64,000 nucleotides of DNA from positions 1 to 64,000 of the forward strand of contig NZ_BCRO01000029.1 in NCBI RefSeq assembly GCF_001552635.1, given 5' to 3'. The position numbers and the translations under genes were made by a program. This document shows positions 19,717 through 31,591 of the stretch, piece after piece. A model generated the notes under the pieces. That model ran no database searches and was not told the origin of the DNA. It worked only from the letters and a program-made list of their open reading frames with translations. The stretch's first letter is position 1, and each line of letters begins with the position of its first letter. The stretch is from Actinomadura hibisca NBRC 15177 (GTDB lineage: Bacteria > Actinomycetota > Actinomycetes > Streptosporangiales > Streptosporangiaceae).

Positions 19717-20991
19717 ATGGGAACCCACCGCCTGCCCGGCATCGTCACGACCGACCGCCGCTTCGCCGTCCCCCTCGACCACGACCGGCCCGGCGGCCCG
19801 CGGATCTCGGTGTTCGCGCGGGAGGTCGTCGCGGCGGCCAAGGCCGACCAGGACCTCCCGTGGTTGTTGTTCCTCCAGGGCGGCCCCGGGTTCGGCTCGC
19901 CCCGGCCGCTCGGCCGGGACACCTGGCTCGACCGCGCCCTCGACGACTACCGGGTGTTGCTGCTCGACCAGCGCGGCACCGCCCGTTCCACGCCCGCCAA
20001 CCGGCGCACGCTCGCCCGGGTGGGCGACGCCAAGGCGCAGGCGGAGTACCTGGCGCACTTCCGCGCCGACTCGATCGTCCGGGACGCCGAGCTGATCCGC
20101 CGTGAGCTGCTCGGCGACGCTCGGTGGAGCGTGCTCGGGCAGAGCTACGGCGGGTTCTGCTCGCTGACCTACCTGTCGTTCGCGCCCGAGGGGCTGCGCG
20201 AGGTGTTCATCACCGGCGGCATTCCCGGTGTCGACGCCACCGCCGACGAGGTCTACCAGGCCACCTACCGGACGGTCCTCGCCAAGAACGCCGAGTACTA
20301 CGCCCGCTTCCCCGAGGACGCCGAGCGCGTCCGGGCCATCGGGCGGCGGCTGCGCGACCACGACGAGCGCCTGCCCGACGGCAGCCCGCTGACGCTGGAG
20401 CGTTTCCAGGCCATCGGCATCATGCTGGGCATGAGCACCGGCGCGGCCCGGATGCACTACCTGGTGGAGGACGCCTTCGACGACGGCCCCGAGCTGACCG
20501 ACGCGTTCCTGGAGCAGGTCGCGCCGCTGGTCAGCTTCGCCTCGCACCCGCTGAACGCCTACCTGCACGAGGGCTGCTACGCGCAGGGTCCGGGCGCGAC
20601 CGCCTGGTCGGCGCAGCGGGTCCGCGCGGACTTCCCCGAGTTCGACGTGCTGGACGACGGCGCGCCGCTGCTGTTCACCGGCGAGATGGTCTACCCCTGG
20701 ATGTTCGAGCAGGACCCGGCGCTGCGCCCGCTGCGCGAGGCGGCGGAGCTGCTGGCCGCGCGCGAGGACTGGCCGCCGCTGTACGACGCCGCGCGGCTGC
20801 GCGCCAACACGGTGCCGGTGGCCGCCGCCGTCTACCACGACGACATGTACGTGGACCGCGAACTGTCGCTGCGCACCGCCGCGCTCGTCCCGAACCTGCG
20901 GACCTGGATCACCAACGAGCACGAGCACGACGGGCTGCGGGCCGGGCCGGTGCTGGACCGGCTGATCCGGATGGTGCGCGGCGAGATCTGA
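19717..20991 (+). CDS. Proline iminopeptidase-like alpha/beta hydrolase (S33)
   Basis: 424-residue alpha/beta hydrolase related to prolyl aminopeptidases. It has the oxyanion loop FLQGGPGFGSPRP, the strand LLLDQRGTARSTP, and the nucleophile elbow LGQSYGGFCSLTYLSF. The acid is probably in the TNEHEHDGL region, where the catalytic His also lies. A large cap (about residues 165-300) matches the family length. There is no signal peptide. The ATG is preceded only by a weak purine stretch. It is convergent with gtrA (10 bp apart). The substrate is probably small N-terminal-proline peptides, from family knowledge. Confidence 0.88.
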   Translation: MGTHRLPGIVTTDRRFAVPLDHDRPGGPRISVFAREVVAAAKADQDLPWLLFLQGGPGFGSPRPLGRDTWLDRALDDYRVLLLDQRGTARSTPANRRTLARVGDAKAQAEYLAHFRADSIVRDAELIRRELLGDARWSVLGQSYGGFCSLTYLSFAPEGLREVFITGGIPGVDATADEVYQATYRTVLAKNAEYYARFPEDAERVRAIGRRLRDHDERLPDGSPLTLERFQAIGIMLGMSTGAARMHYLVEDAFDDGPELTDAFLEQVAPLVSFASHPLNAYLHEGCYAQGPGATAWSAQRVRADFPEFDVLDDGAPLLFTGEMVYPWMFEQDPALRPLREAAELLAAREDWPPLYDAARLRANTVPVAAAVYHDDMYVDRELSLRTAALVPNLRTWITNEHEHDGLRAGPVLDRLIRMVRGEI

Positions 20992-21000
20992 GGCGGCGGC

Positions 21001-21462
21001 TCACACCGGGTGCGGCGAGAAGATCCACTTCTTGTAGGACCAGTAGCGGAACGCCGAGGCGAGGCCCAGCCCGGCCAGCAGCGCGAGGTTGTAGGCGAAC
21101 CCGCTGTGCAGGCCGAGGGTGTAGTAGGTGAAGCCGGTGCACAACACCTGGATGGCCGCGCCGATGGCGTTGAGGCCGAAGAACAGCGCCACCTCGCGGC
21201 CCGAGCCGTCGCTGCGGCTGCCGCGGAAGGTCCAGTAGCGGTTGAGCAGGTAGGAGCTCAGCGTGGAGACCGCGGTGGGGATGATCACGCTGGTCAGCGG
21301 CGAGCCGCCCAGCCAGTGCCGCAGCAGGTTGGCGCCGCCGATGGTGATCACGGTGCCGATGAACCCGACGAAGCCGAAACTGAGGAGTTCGCGCACGAAA
21401 GTGCGGTAATCCCGCGCAGCCGTGACCGGTTTGACCGGTCTTGACCGCTGCAAGGTGCTCAC
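21001..21462 (-). CDS. GtrA family membrane protein
   Basis: 153-residue GtrA-like protein with four membrane segments (LLSFGFVGFIGTVITIGGAN; LTSVIIPTAVSTLSSYLLNR; VALFFGLNAIGAAIQVLCTG; AYNLALLAGLGLASAFRYW) and the signature NRYWTFR near segment 2. It ends with the family-type RYWSYKKWIF. The family assists lipid-linked sugar transfer or flipping for cell-wall and teichoic/arabinogalactan decoration. The start is uncertain: GTG 21462 is given, and a TTG at 21504 would add 14 basic residues. No glycosyltransferase is adjacent. Confidence 0.88.
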   Translation of the reverse strand: MSTLQRSRPVKPVTAARDYRTFVRELLSFGFVGFIGTVITIGGANLLRHWLGGSPLTSVIIPTAVSTLSSYLLNRYWTFRGSRSDGSGREVALFFGLNAIGAAIQVLCTGFTYYTLGLHSGFAYNLALLAGLGLASAFRYWSYKKWIFSPHPV

Positions 21463-21519
21463 TTGCCCAGACCTTACCCGAGTGCGGCTTATGCAGGGGT
21501 GCAACCCCCCAAATGAAGA

Positions 21520-22707
21520 TCAGTCCCGGGCGGCGGCGGTCGCCCCGGCCAGCGCGACGATCGCCCCGGCCAGGACGGCGGGCACCGCGAGCGCCCACGG
21601 CAGCCCCACGCCCTCGGCGACGAACCCGATGACGGGAGGCCCGCCCAGCAGGCCGAGGTAGCCGACGGCCGTCACCCGGGAGATCCCGGTGGCGGCCGGG
21701 ACGCCGGGGAGGTTGCCCGCCGCGCTGAACGTGACGGGGGCCACCACCGCCACTCCTAGGCCGAACAGGGTGAATCCGGCCACCGCGGCCACCGGATCGT
21801 CCGCCAGGAGCCCCGACCCCAGCCCGATGGCCGCCACCAGCGACCCGATCCGCAACACCGGGACCGGCCCGAACCGGGCCACCACGCGGTCCCCGGCCAG
21901 CCGCCCGACCGTCATCGCGACCGCGCACCCGGCGTAGCCGAGCCCGGCCGCGCCCGGCGAGGCGTGCAGGTATTCGCGCAGGTAGACGGCGCTCCAGTCG
22001 GCCATAGCGCCCTCGCCCACGAACGAGCAGAGGCCGATCACGCCGAGCATCGCCAGCGTCCACCGGGCGGACCTGTCCCCCGGTTTCACGATCGTTTCGG
22101 AGTGCGCGGCGGGGCGCTGGGACTCGGGGACGGCGTCGGCCGCCCGGTCCAGCATCCCCCGCGCGCCGGTCAGCAGGAGCGTCAGCGCCACCGCCATCAG
22201 CGCCAGGTGCAGCGCCACCGGGACGTCCGCGTGCGCCGCCCCCGCGCCGACCAGCGCCCCCAGCAGCGTTCCGACGCTGTAGGAGCCGTGCAGGCCCGAC
22301 ATCAGCGGCCGCCCGTAACCACGCTCGACGACCACGCCCTGGGCGTTCATCGCCACGTCCATCAGGCCCAGCGACGCGCCCATCAGCATCAGCGCGACGA
22401 TCAGCGAGCCCAGGTTCCAGGCCAGCCCCAGCGGGACCAGCGCCAGCGCCCCGGCCGCGCCGCCCGCCAGGCTGACGTCCCGGCTGCCCCAGCGCGCCAC
22501 GCAGCGGCCCGCGAACCGCACCCCCGCCACCACGCCGACCGGCGCGCCCAGCAGCGCGACGCCGAGCGCGCCCTCGCTCAGGCCGAGACTCTCCTTGATC
22601 TGCGGGATGCGCGCCACCCAGGCGGACCCGACCAGGCCGTGCACCAGGAAGGCCAGGGTCACCGCGACCCGGGCGCGCCGGTACGCCCCGGCCGTCTGCG
22701 TCACCAC
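21520..22707 (-). CDS. MFS transporter, YbjJ/FucP-like
   Basis: 395-residue major facilitator with about 12 predicted membrane segments. Typical features are LVHGLVGSAWVARIPQIKESLGL in TM1, LGVALLGAPVGVVAGVRFAG, MGASLGLMDVAMNAQGVVVERGYG, and SGLHGSYSVGTLLGALVG. The pattern fits the YbjJ-like group, often annotated as sugar or drug carriers. The substrate is unknown. It starts at GTG. Downstream is gtrA on the same strand (57 bp); upstream is the flavin reductase (40 bp), so a joint transcript is possible. Confidence 0.85.
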   Translation of the reverse strand: MVTQTAGAYRRARVAVTLAFLVHGLVGSAWVARIPQIKESLGLSEGALGVALLGAPVGVVAGVRFAGRCVARWGSRDVSLAGGAAGALALVPLGLAWNLGSLIVALMLMGASLGLMDVAMNAQGVVVERGYGRPLMSGLHGSYSVGTLLGALVGAGAAHADVPVALHLALMAVALTLLLTGARGMLDRAADAVPESQRPAAHSETIVKPGDRSARWTLAMLGVIGLCSFVGEGAMADWSAVYLREYLHASPGAAGLGYAGCAVAMTVGRLAGDRVVARFGPVPVLRIGSLVAAIGLGSGLLADDPVAAVAGFTLFGLGVAVVAPVTFSAAGNLPGVPAATGISRVTAVGYLGLLGGPPVIGFVAEGVGLPWALAVPAVLAGAIVALAGATAAARD

Positions 22708-22747
22708 CGAACAGACTCTACGTGCCTTACCCGGCGGTTCCGGAGGA

Positions 22748-23974
22748 TCAGTGGAGATCGCCCAGCGGGACCTTGGGATCGGCCAGCCGGTCCGGATCGA
22801 CGCGCCCGCCCAAGCGGATGAGGGCCTGCACGTCCTCGGTCACGTCCCAGACGTTGACGTTCATCCCCGCCACGACCCGCTCCTCCGACAGCCAGAACGC
22901 CATGAACTCCAGCGCTGCCACGTCGCCCCGGAACACCACCCGGTCGTAGTCGCCCGGCGCGGCCACCCCCGACATCTCCATGCCCAGCTCGTACTGGTCG
23001 GTGAAGAAGTAGGGGACGCGGTCGTAGGCGACCTCCTGCCCGAGCATCGAGCGGGCGGCGGCGGGCCCGCCGTTCAGGGCGTTGGCCCAGTGCTCCACGC
23101 GCAGCCGCCGCCCGAGCAGCGGGTTGAACGGGTTGGCCACGTCCCCGGCGGCGAAGATGTCGGGATCGGAGGTGCGCAGCGCGGCGTCCACCAGCACGCC
23201 GTCGGACACCTCCAGCCCGGCGTCCTCGGCCAGCGCGGTGTTGGGCCGCACGCCGATGCCCGCGACCACCACGTCCGCCGGGACCTCCGCGCCGCCCGAG
23301 GTGACCACCGCCGACACCTGGCCCGCGCCCCAGAAACCCGCCACGTCCTGGTCGAGCCGCAGGTCCACGCCGTGCCGCCGGTGCAGGGACGCGAAGATCT
23401 CGCCGACCTCGCCGCCGACCGCGCAGTACAGCGGGGTGGGCTCCGGCTCGATGATCGTCACGTCGTTGCGGTGGGCGCGCGCCGCCGCGGCCGCCTCCAG
23501 GCCGATCCAGCCCGCGCCCGCGACCACCACCCGGCGGCCGCCCGGCGCCAGCGCCTCGCGCAGCCGCGCCGCGTCGGCCAGCGACCGCAGGTAGTGCACG
23601 CCCTGCAACTTGGAGCCGGGCACCTCCAGGCGGCGCGGCGAGGCGCCGGTGGCCAGCAGCAGCCGGTCGTAGCCGATCCGCTCGCCCGAGGCCAGCCGCA
23701 CCCGGTGCCCGTCGCGCTCGACGGCGGTGACCACCGTGCCGAGGCGCAGCTCGACGTCGTTCTTGTCGTACCAGTCGGCCTCGTGGACGTGCGCCTTCTC
23801 CCGGGGTTCCTTGCCCAGCAGGAAGCCCTTGGACAGGGGCGGTCGCTCGTAGGGGCGCTCGATCTCCTCGCCGATCAGCACGACCCGCCCCCGAAAGCCC
23901 TCGGCGCGCAGCGTCTCGGCCGCCTTCGCGCCGGTCAGGCTCGCTCCGACGATGACGAACGTCTCCTCGGACAT
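22748..23974 (-). CDS. FAD/NAD(P)-dependent ferredoxin-type reductase
   Basis: 408-residue two-dinucleotide-binding flavoprotein of the rubredoxin/ferredoxin reductase class that feeds electrons to ferredoxins of P450s or dioxygenases. FAD motif: FVIVGASLTGAKAAETLR; NAD motif: VVVAGAGWIGLEAAAAAR; second FAD site: DIFAAGDVA. A C-terminal reductase domain ends at LGDLH. ATG 23974 has a near-consensus AGGAGG seven bases upstream. The upstream region holds a 19-bp palindrome that may be an operator. No ferredoxin or P450 gene is adjacent, so its partner is unknown. Confidence 0.92.
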   Translation of the reverse strand: MSEETFVIVGASLTGAKAAETLRAEGFRGRVVLIGEEIERPYERPPLSKGFLLGKEPREKAHVHEADWYDKNDVELRLGTVVTAVERDGHRVRLASGERIGYDRLLLATGASPRRLEVPGSKLQGVHYLRSLADAARLREALAPGGRRVVVAGAGWIGLEAAAAARAHRNDVTIIEPEPTPLYCAVGGEVGEIFASLHRRHGVDLRLDQDVAGFWGAGQVSAVVTSGGAEVPADVVVAGIGVRPNTALAEDAGLEVSDGVLVDAALRTSDPDIFAAGDVANPFNPLLGRRLRVEHWANALNGGPAAARSMLGQEVAYDRVPYFFTDQYELGMEMSGVAAPGDYDRVVFRGDVAALEFMAFWLSEERVVAGMNVNVWDVTEDVQALIRLGGRVDPDRLADPKVPLGDLH

Positions 23975-24010
23975 GGCGACCTCCTGTGGGGGGACACGGC
24001 TGCGCCTCGT

Positions 24011-24058
24011 CCTTGTATCCCTACAGCGCCCTCCACAACGAGACAAGGGCCTTGTATC
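24011..24058 (-). promoter_or_regulatory. Palindromic operator candidate upstream of the flavin reductase
   Basis: GAGACAAGGGCCTTGTATC (24040-24058) has arms of nine bases with one mismatch around a central G. The half CCTTGTATC recurs at 24011-24019. The sites lie 37-84 bp before the reductase start, where a promoter would be. Read on the minus strand, TTGTCT-17-TAGGGA is a possible promoter between the two sites. The binding regulator is unknown. Confidence 0.45.
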
Positions 24059-24078
24059 ACCCCACTGGGTCGAAAACG

Positions 24079-24204
24079 CCTCAGCCGGTGAGGAGCCTGT
24101 GCCGCGCCACCGCCCATAAGCACTGTCGTCAGCGACGCGATGGCACCTCAGCCTATGAGGAGCTTGTGCCGCGCTACCGCCGACACGTCCGTCAGCGACG
24201 CGAT
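24079..24204. repeat. Imperfect tandem duplication of the dgt 3' end
   Basis: Segments 24079-24141 (63 bp) and 24146-24204 (59 bp) are near copies. Both start CCTCAGCC and share TGAGGAGC-TGTGCCGCGC-ACCGCC and GTCAGCGACGCGAT, with differences and a 4-bp length change between. The second copy contains the dgt stop and its last 18 or so codons; the first lies just beyond the gene. Confidence 0.85.
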
Positions 24205-25395
24205 CTGGTCGACGACCGCGCGCAGCCGCCCGGCGTCGTCGCCCGCCTCCTCGAACGCCATGCGGAAACCCGCGTCTAGGGTGCCGGGCGCGCCCGCCAG
24301 CAGGGCGTCGGCCAGCTCGACGATCAGGTCGCGCTGCCGGGCCCGGATGCGCTCGTGGCTGATCCACACGTAGTGCGCGGTGATGCCCTTGAGCAGCGCG
24401 CACTCCAGCCGCTGGGCGCGCGGCACGACCAGGTCGGCGGCGTAGCGGGTGAGCGGCCGGTCGCCGTGGGCGGCGCGGGTGGCGTCCTCGGCGGCCAGGC
24501 AGAACCGGCCGATCAGCGTGCTGGTCAGGTTCTTCAGGGCCGCGAGCGAGCGCGGCGAGCCGTCGTAGCGGTCGGGCCAGTAGGGCTGGGCCAGCAGCTC
24601 GGCGAAGCGCTCCTCCAGCTCGGCGAGGTCGGCGTCGTCGCAGTACAGCTTGATCGCGGTCGCGGCGACCAGGCGGCGCTCGGCGGGGTCGGCCAGCAGC
24701 CCGAAGTCGACGTGCCCGGCGACCAGCGCGTCCTCCAGGTCGTGCACGGAGTAGGCGACGTCGTCGCTCCAGTCCATGACCTGCGCCTCGAAGCAGACGC
24801 GGCCGGGCGTCACCTCCTCGCGCGCCCAGCGCGCCACCGCCACGTCGTCGTCGTAGACGCCGAACTTGCCGCCGACGGCGTCGCCCAGCGTCCAGGGGTA
24901 CTTCATGGACGCGTCCAGCGCGGCGCGGGTCAGGTTGAGGCCGACGCTGCGGCCGTGCAGCGGCGGGCCGTCGGGCGCGAACGACTTGGGCTCCAGCCGC
25001 GTCAGCACCCGCAGGCTCTGCGCGTTGCCCTCGAAGCCGCCGCAGGCGCGGGCGACGACGTCGAGCGCGGCCTCGCCGTTGTGGCCGAACGGCGGGTGCC
25101 CGATGTCGTGCGCCAGGCAGGCGGTCTCGACCAGGTCGGGGTCGCAGCCCAGCGCCTTGCCCAGCTCGCGGCCGACCTGGGCGCACTCCAGCGAGTGGGT
25201 GAGCCGGGTGCGCAGGCTCTGCACGTTGCCCTCGGGCTCGGCGCCGGGCGAGGCGACCTGGGTCTTGGCGGCCAGCCGCCGCAGAGCGGCGCTGTGCAGG
25301 ACGCGGGCGCGGTCGCGCTCGAAGGCGGTGCGGTCCCGGCGCTTGGGGGCCTCGGGGGCCCACCGCTGCCGGTCGTGGTGTGAATAGTCCCTCAT
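24148..25395 (-). CDS. dgt: Deoxyguanosinetriphosphate triphosphohydrolase-like protein
   Basis: 415-residue HD-domain dNTPase that cleaves dGTP to deoxyguanosine and tripolyphosphate, tuning dNTP pools. The HD metal motif is intact: [16 protein letters not shown] (His), [16 protein letters not shown] (His-Asp), and downstream Asp in [18 protein letters not shown]. The N-terminus [24 protein letters not shown] run is normal for actinobacterial Dgt. ATG 25395 is used because of GGAAGG close upstream, although the frame stays open further. The final codons lie within a tandem duplication, leaving a degenerate copy of the gene end downstream. It is often found near dnaG in actinomycetes (recalled, unchecked). 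Confidence 0.93.
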   Translation of the reverse strand: MRDYSHHDRQRWAPEAPKRRDRTAFERDRARVLHSAALRRLAAKTQVASPGAEPEGNVQSLRTRLTHSLECAQVGRELGKALGCDPDLVETACLAHDIGHPPFGHNGEAALDVVARACGGFEGNAQSLRVLTRLEPKSFAPDGPPLHGRSVGLNLTRAALDASMKYPWTLGDAVGGKFGVYDDDVAVARWAREEVTPGRVCFEAQVMDWSDDVAYSVHDLEDALVAGHVDFGLLADPAERRLVAATAIKLYCDDADLAELEERFAELLAQPYWPDRYDGSPRSLAALKNLTSTLIGRFCLAAEDATRAAHGDRPLTRYAADLVVPRAQRLECALLKGITAHYVWISHERIRARQRDLIVELADALLAGAPGTLDAGFRMAFEEAGDDAGRLRAVVDQIASLTDVSAVARHKLLIG

Positions 25396-25460
25396 CGCCT
25401 TCCAGGGTATGCGGGACCTGGGACGTTCCGCGTGATGCGGGGGCCGGTCCGGGCGGGGGG

Positions 25461-26219
25461 TCAGCCCGTGCCGGTGGTGCCCGGGGTCGTCTTGATGGTC
25501 TCGCTGGGCGCCTTCACGCTCTTGCCGAACAGCACGTAGGACAGGTAGCCGCCGGTCTCGCGAATGATGTAGTGCAGCTGGGTGTGCCGCGTCTGCACGC
25601 TCGGGCCGCTGCGGGTGGGCGAGGAGGCGGCCTCGATGCCGTTGTCGGCGGCCATGCGCTTGGACCGCAGCCCGTGCCACGGATCGGTGACGATCACGCC
25701 GGACTTCCAGCCGGAGCGCTCGAAGCGGTCGCCGAGCGCCCGGAAGCTCTCCAGCGTGTCGCGGCCCACCGGGACCGACACCACGCGGTCGGCGGGCAGC
25801 CCGCCCTTGGTGATCAGCCACCTGCGGCCCGAGTCGGCCTCGGTGAAGTTGTCGCCGGGGGCCTTGCCGCCGACGGTGACGATGCGCGGCGCGACGCCCT
25901 TGCGGTACAGGTCCAGCGCGTGCTGGAGCCGCCACTGCAGGGTCGGGGACGGGCGGCCGTTGTACTGGGCCGCGCCCAGCACGATGATCGTGTCGGACTT
26001 GGGGCGCTCGTCCTGGCGGGCCTGGTACCAGATGCGCGCGCCGACCGTCAGCGGGGTGAGCACGGCGACGGCGAGCACCCCCAGCACCACCGACCAGATG
26101 ACCACGAAGCGGGTCGAACGAGGCGCGCGGCGCCGCCGCCGGTGGGCGTCCCCGCGGGGACGCCCACCCGGCCGGTCCGGCTGTTCGGACTCGCACACCT
26201 TGGTGTCCAGCATCATCAT
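25461..26219 (-). CDS. YdcF/SanA-like DUF218 membrane protein
   Basis: About 252 residues with an Arg-rich cytoplasmic N-terminus, one membrane anchor (about residues 35-60; [20 protein letters not shown]) and an external DUF218 domain: [37 protein letters not shown] and [16 protein letters not shown]. The family is linked to cell-envelope processes such as vancomycin resistance in SanA. Its biochemical role is unsettled. Three consecutive ATG codons lie at 26211-26219. I use the first, and a GTG 9 bases upstream is possible. There is no clear Shine-Dalgarno sequence. Confidence 0.83.
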   Translation of the reverse strand: MMMLDTKVCESEQPDRPGGRPRGDAHRRRRRAPRSTRFVVIWSVVLGVLAVAVLTPLTVGARIWYQARQDERPKSDTIIVLGAAQYNGRPSPTLQWRLQHALDLYRKGVAPRIVTVGGKAPGDNFTEADSGRRWLITKGGLPADRVVSVPVGRDTLESFRALGDRFERSGWKSGVIVTDPWHGLRSKRMAADNGIEAASSPTRSGPSVQTRHTQLHYIIRETGGYLSYVLFGKSVKAPSETIKTTPGTTGTG

Positions 26220-26586
26220 GTTCGGCACACCAGGTTACAGCCTGCGAAGAAACCTGCCCGGTTCCCGCACAGCCCCCTTCTCGGGAGTCCCACCGCCATC
26301 CGGGGATGTGATGGGTTTCCACCGTCTCGGTTCAGATGACGGCGGCCTCTTGATCTTTTAGAAGAGCACGAGGCCGGTGACGCCGTCGAAACCACGGTCG
26401 GACGTTGATAACCCGGCCCGCCGCTTGAGGGTCCGGAGTGTCTGCGACACGACGAACACTCTAGGTGAAAGCGAACGGGCAAGGAGTCCAATCCACGAAA
26501 ATCGTGATGGCGCCCTCCCCTACCAAAAGAACGGTGCATGGAAGGTTAGATGCTCCGCCGGGCCTCCGTGGTTCACAAGGAAATAC
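26220..26586. other. 367-bp intergenic region without a convincing gene
   Basis: The region is less GC-rich than its surroundings. It holds small inverted repeats: GTGTC-TGC-GACAC (26438-26450) and CACGA-AAA-TCGTG (26494-26506). Open frames exist on both strands, but their amino acid make-up and third-position GC look non-coding. I searched for a tRNA cloverleaf and saw none. It should contain the promoter of the 25461-26219 gene. Confidence 0.5.
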
Positions 26587-26645
26587 GGCGAAGGCCGCGA
26601 AACCCTCCCCCGTGGGGAAGATCTCGCGGCCTCTTAGCCTTCGCC
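26587..26645 (-). terminator. Compound hairpin after ppdK
   Basis: GGCCGCGA (26593-26600) pairs with TCGCGGCC (26624-26631). Outside it GGCGAAGG (26587-26594) can pair with CCTTCGCC (26638-26645) with a 6-nt bulge. The loop contains a further CCCC-CGT-GGGG (26607-26617). It lies 7-65 bp past the ppdK stop and is the likely terminator. Confidence 0.65.
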
Positions 26646-26651
26646 TACCGG

Positions 26652-29339
<2,688 letters not shown>

Positions 29340-29660
29340 GGGGAGCTCCTTCTCGCTCCGATTCCACCCAACCCCAGGACCCGGGTCTCCCCCGCCGGTA
29401 AACGATCACACCCCGCCGACCAGGCGAAGTGCGGCATCTCACCCGGCGGTGGCAGCCCGATGTCCTGTTTGCGGGGACTGTACCCCGCAGCACGACCTTC
29501 GGTTACCGCCCCCTTCCCCGGAGTGCGTCGCCGCAGGTCAGACAGGTCGTAGTGGTCTATTCCAATAACGACGTCCCCGACATGACGCCGGGGAATCACG
29601 CCGGTGACATGGCGTGGCCATTGCCCAGGAGAGGGAATGATGGATCAAGGAGGTGAGGTT
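29340..29660. other. 321-bp divergent promoter region between ppdK and GH15 gene
   Basis: No gene is seen. The region has TGCGGGG (29470-29476) opposite CCCCGCA (29483-29489), a 7-bp hairpin with a 6-nt loop, and an AT-rich patch around 29552-29570 (GTCTATTCCAATAACG). The plus-strand end carries AAGGAGGTGA (29647-29656), a full anti-16S match four bases before the GTG at 29661. Confidence 0.5.
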
Positions 29661-31547
29661 GTGAGGCCGATGGTCGCCGGAGGCCGGGCGGGAGACCCGT
29701 TCGCCCCGATCGCCGATTTCGGGTTCCTGTCCGACTGTGAGACGACCGCGCTGGTGGCGCCGAGCGGGAACATCGAGTGGATGTGCCTGCCCAAGATGGA
29801 CTCCCCCAGCGTGTTCGGTTCGATCCTGGACCGGGACGCGGGGTATTTCAGGGTGGGTCCCGCGGGCGTGGAGGTGCCCGCCGCGCAGCGCTACATCCCG
29901 GGCACGATGGTGATGGAGACCACCTGGTGGGTGCACGGGGGCTGGGTGGTGGTGACCGACGCCCTGCTGATGGGGCCCTGGCACCACGAGACCGAGCGGT
30001 CCCACACCCACCGGCGCGCCCCCACCGACTACGACGCCGACCACGTGCTGCTGCGCATGGTGCGGTGCGTGAACGGCCAGGCCCAGGTGCGCCTGGACTG
30101 CATGCCGGTGTTCGACTACGGGCAGACGCCCGCGCGCTGGGAGCACGCCGGGGCGGGCTACCACGAGGCGGTGGCCCGCGGCAACGGCATCAACCTGCGC
30201 CTGAGCACCGACATGAACGTGGGCTTCGAGGGGTCGCTGGCCACCTCGCGCACGCTGCTGAAGCAGGGCGACGCGCGGTTCGTCGCGCTGTCGTGGAGCG
30301 AGCACGAGCCGCCGGTCGACTACGAGGAGGCGCACGAGCGCCTGGTGTGGACGGTGCACCACTGGCAGCACTGGCTGGACCGGGGCCGCTTCCCCGACCA
30401 CCCGTGGCGCAGCCACCTCCAGCGCAGCGCGCTCACGTTGAAGGGCCTGACCTACGGCCCCACGGGCGCGGTCGCGGCGGCCGCGACGACCTCCCTGCCG
30501 GAGGCGCCGGGCGGCGACCGCAACTGGGACTACCGCTACACCTGGATCCGCGACTCCACGATGGCGCTGTGGGCCTTCTACACCCTGGGCTACGACTGGG
30601 AGGCCAACGACTTCTTCTACTTCATCACCGACGTCGCCGAGGCCGCCGAGGGCAAGCTCCAGATCATGTACGGCCTCGACGGCCGCGAGGAGCTGCCCGA
30701 GTCGACGCTGGACCACCTCAGCGGGTACGACAACGCCCGCCCGGTGCGCATCGGCAACGAGGCGTACATGCAGGCCCAGCACGACGTGTGGGGCGCCATC
30801 ATCGGCTCCATCTACATGTTCGTGCGCAAGCGGGACCGGCTGGACGACCGGCTGTGGAAGATCGTCGTCAAGCAGGTCGAGGACGCCCTGGCCAACTGGA
30901 AGACCCCCGACTGCGGGATGTGGGAGGTGCGCGGCGACCCGCAGCACTTCACCTCCTCCAAGGTCTTCTGCTGGGTGGCCGCCGACCGCGGCGCGCGCCT
31001 CGCCCGCATCCGCGGCGACGAGGAGCGCGCCCGCCGCTGGCAGCAGGCCGCCGACGAGATGCACGCCGACGTGCTCGCCAACGCGCTGGACGAGCGCGGG
31101 GTGTTCACCGCGCACTACGGCGCGACGGCGCTGGACGCCTCGGCGCTGCTGATCCCGCTGCTGGGCTTCCTGCCCGCCGACGACAAGCGGGTGCGCGAGA
31201 CGGTGCTGGCGATCGCCGACGAGCTGTCGGAGGACGACCTGGTGCTGCGCTACCGGGCGACCGAGACCGACGACGGTTTCGACTCGGAGGAGGGCACCTT
31301 CACGATCTGCTCGTTCTGGCTGGTCAGCGCGCTGGTGATGATCGGCGAGCTGGAGCGGGCGCGGGCGCTGTGCGAGAAGCTGCTGTCCTACGCCAGCCCG
31401 TTGCAGCTGTACGCCGAGGAGATCGACCCGCACACCGGCCGCCACCTCGGCAACTTCCCGCAGGCGTTCACGCACCTGGCGCTGATCAACGCGGTGATGC
31501 AGGTGATCCGGGCCGAGAACGACGAGCGCAACTCGCCGATCGCCTGA
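29661..31547 (+). CDS. Glycoside hydrolase family 15 (trehalase/glucoamylase-like)
   Basis: 628-residue GH15 protein of the actinomycete trehalase/glucoamylase type. The N-terminal beta-sandwich (about 20-230) starts IADFGFLSDCETTALVAPSGNIEWMCLPKMDSPS. The (alpha/alpha)6 barrel (about 250-620) has RNWDYRYTWIRDSTMALWAF and a C-terminal FTICSFWLVSALVMIGELERA helix with the expected general base region. There is no signal peptide, so it acts in the cytoplasm, probably on trehalose or alpha-glucans. GTG 29661 was chosen because AAGGAGGTGA lies four bases before it. Earlier ATGs (for example 29640) sit upstream of or within that ribosome-binding site. A hairpin follows the stop. Confidence 0.92.
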   Translation: MRPMVAGGRAGDPFAPIADFGFLSDCETTALVAPSGNIEWMCLPKMDSPSVFGSILDRDAGYFRVGPAGVEVPAAQRYIPGTMVMETTWWVHGGWVVVTDALLMGPWHHETERSHTHRRAPTDYDADHVLLRMVRCVNGQAQVRLDCMPVFDYGQTPARWEHAGAGYHEAVARGNGINLRLSTDMNVGFEGSLATSRTLLKQGDARFVALSWSEHEPPVDYEEAHERLVWTVHHWQHWLDRGRFPDHPWRSHLQRSALTLKGLTYGPTGAVAAAATTSLPEAPGGDRNWDYRYTWIRDSTMALWAFYTLGYDWEANDFFYFITDVAEAAEGKLQIMYGLDGREELPESTLDHLSGYDNARPVRIGNEAYMQAQHDVWGAIIGSIYMFVRKRDRLDDRLWKIVVKQVEDALANWKTPDCGMWEVRGDPQHFTSSKVFCWVAADRGARLARIRGDEERARRWQQAADEMHADVLANALDERGVFTAHYGATALDASALLIPLLGFLPADDKRVRETVLAIADELSEDDLVLRYRATETDDGFDSEEGTFTICSFWLVSALVMIGELERARALCEKLLSYASPLQLYAEEIDPHTGRHLGNFPQAFTHLALINAVMQVIRAENDERNSPIA

Positions 31548-31559
31548 CCCGGCCTCGTT

Positions 31560-31591
31560 GAGGGCCCGTCCCCGGTGGGGGGCGGGCCCTC
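31560..31591 (+). terminator. Hairpin after GH15 gene
   Basis: GAGGGCCCG (31560-31568) pairs with CGGGCCCTC (31583-31591), with CCCC/GGGG inside (31570-31573, 31577-31580). The sequence continues into TT and the 14-bp repeats. Confidence 0.75.

Noticed and set aside
26340..26540. tRNA or small stable RNA gene
   Set aside because: No cloverleaf with a T-arm GTTCGA-type sequence could be drawn; only short inverted repeats are present.
26216..26637. Open frames on both strands in the gap between the YdcF-like gene and ppdK
   Set aside because: The frames lack codon bias, start near no ribosome-binding site and resemble no family; the region reads as regulatory DNA.
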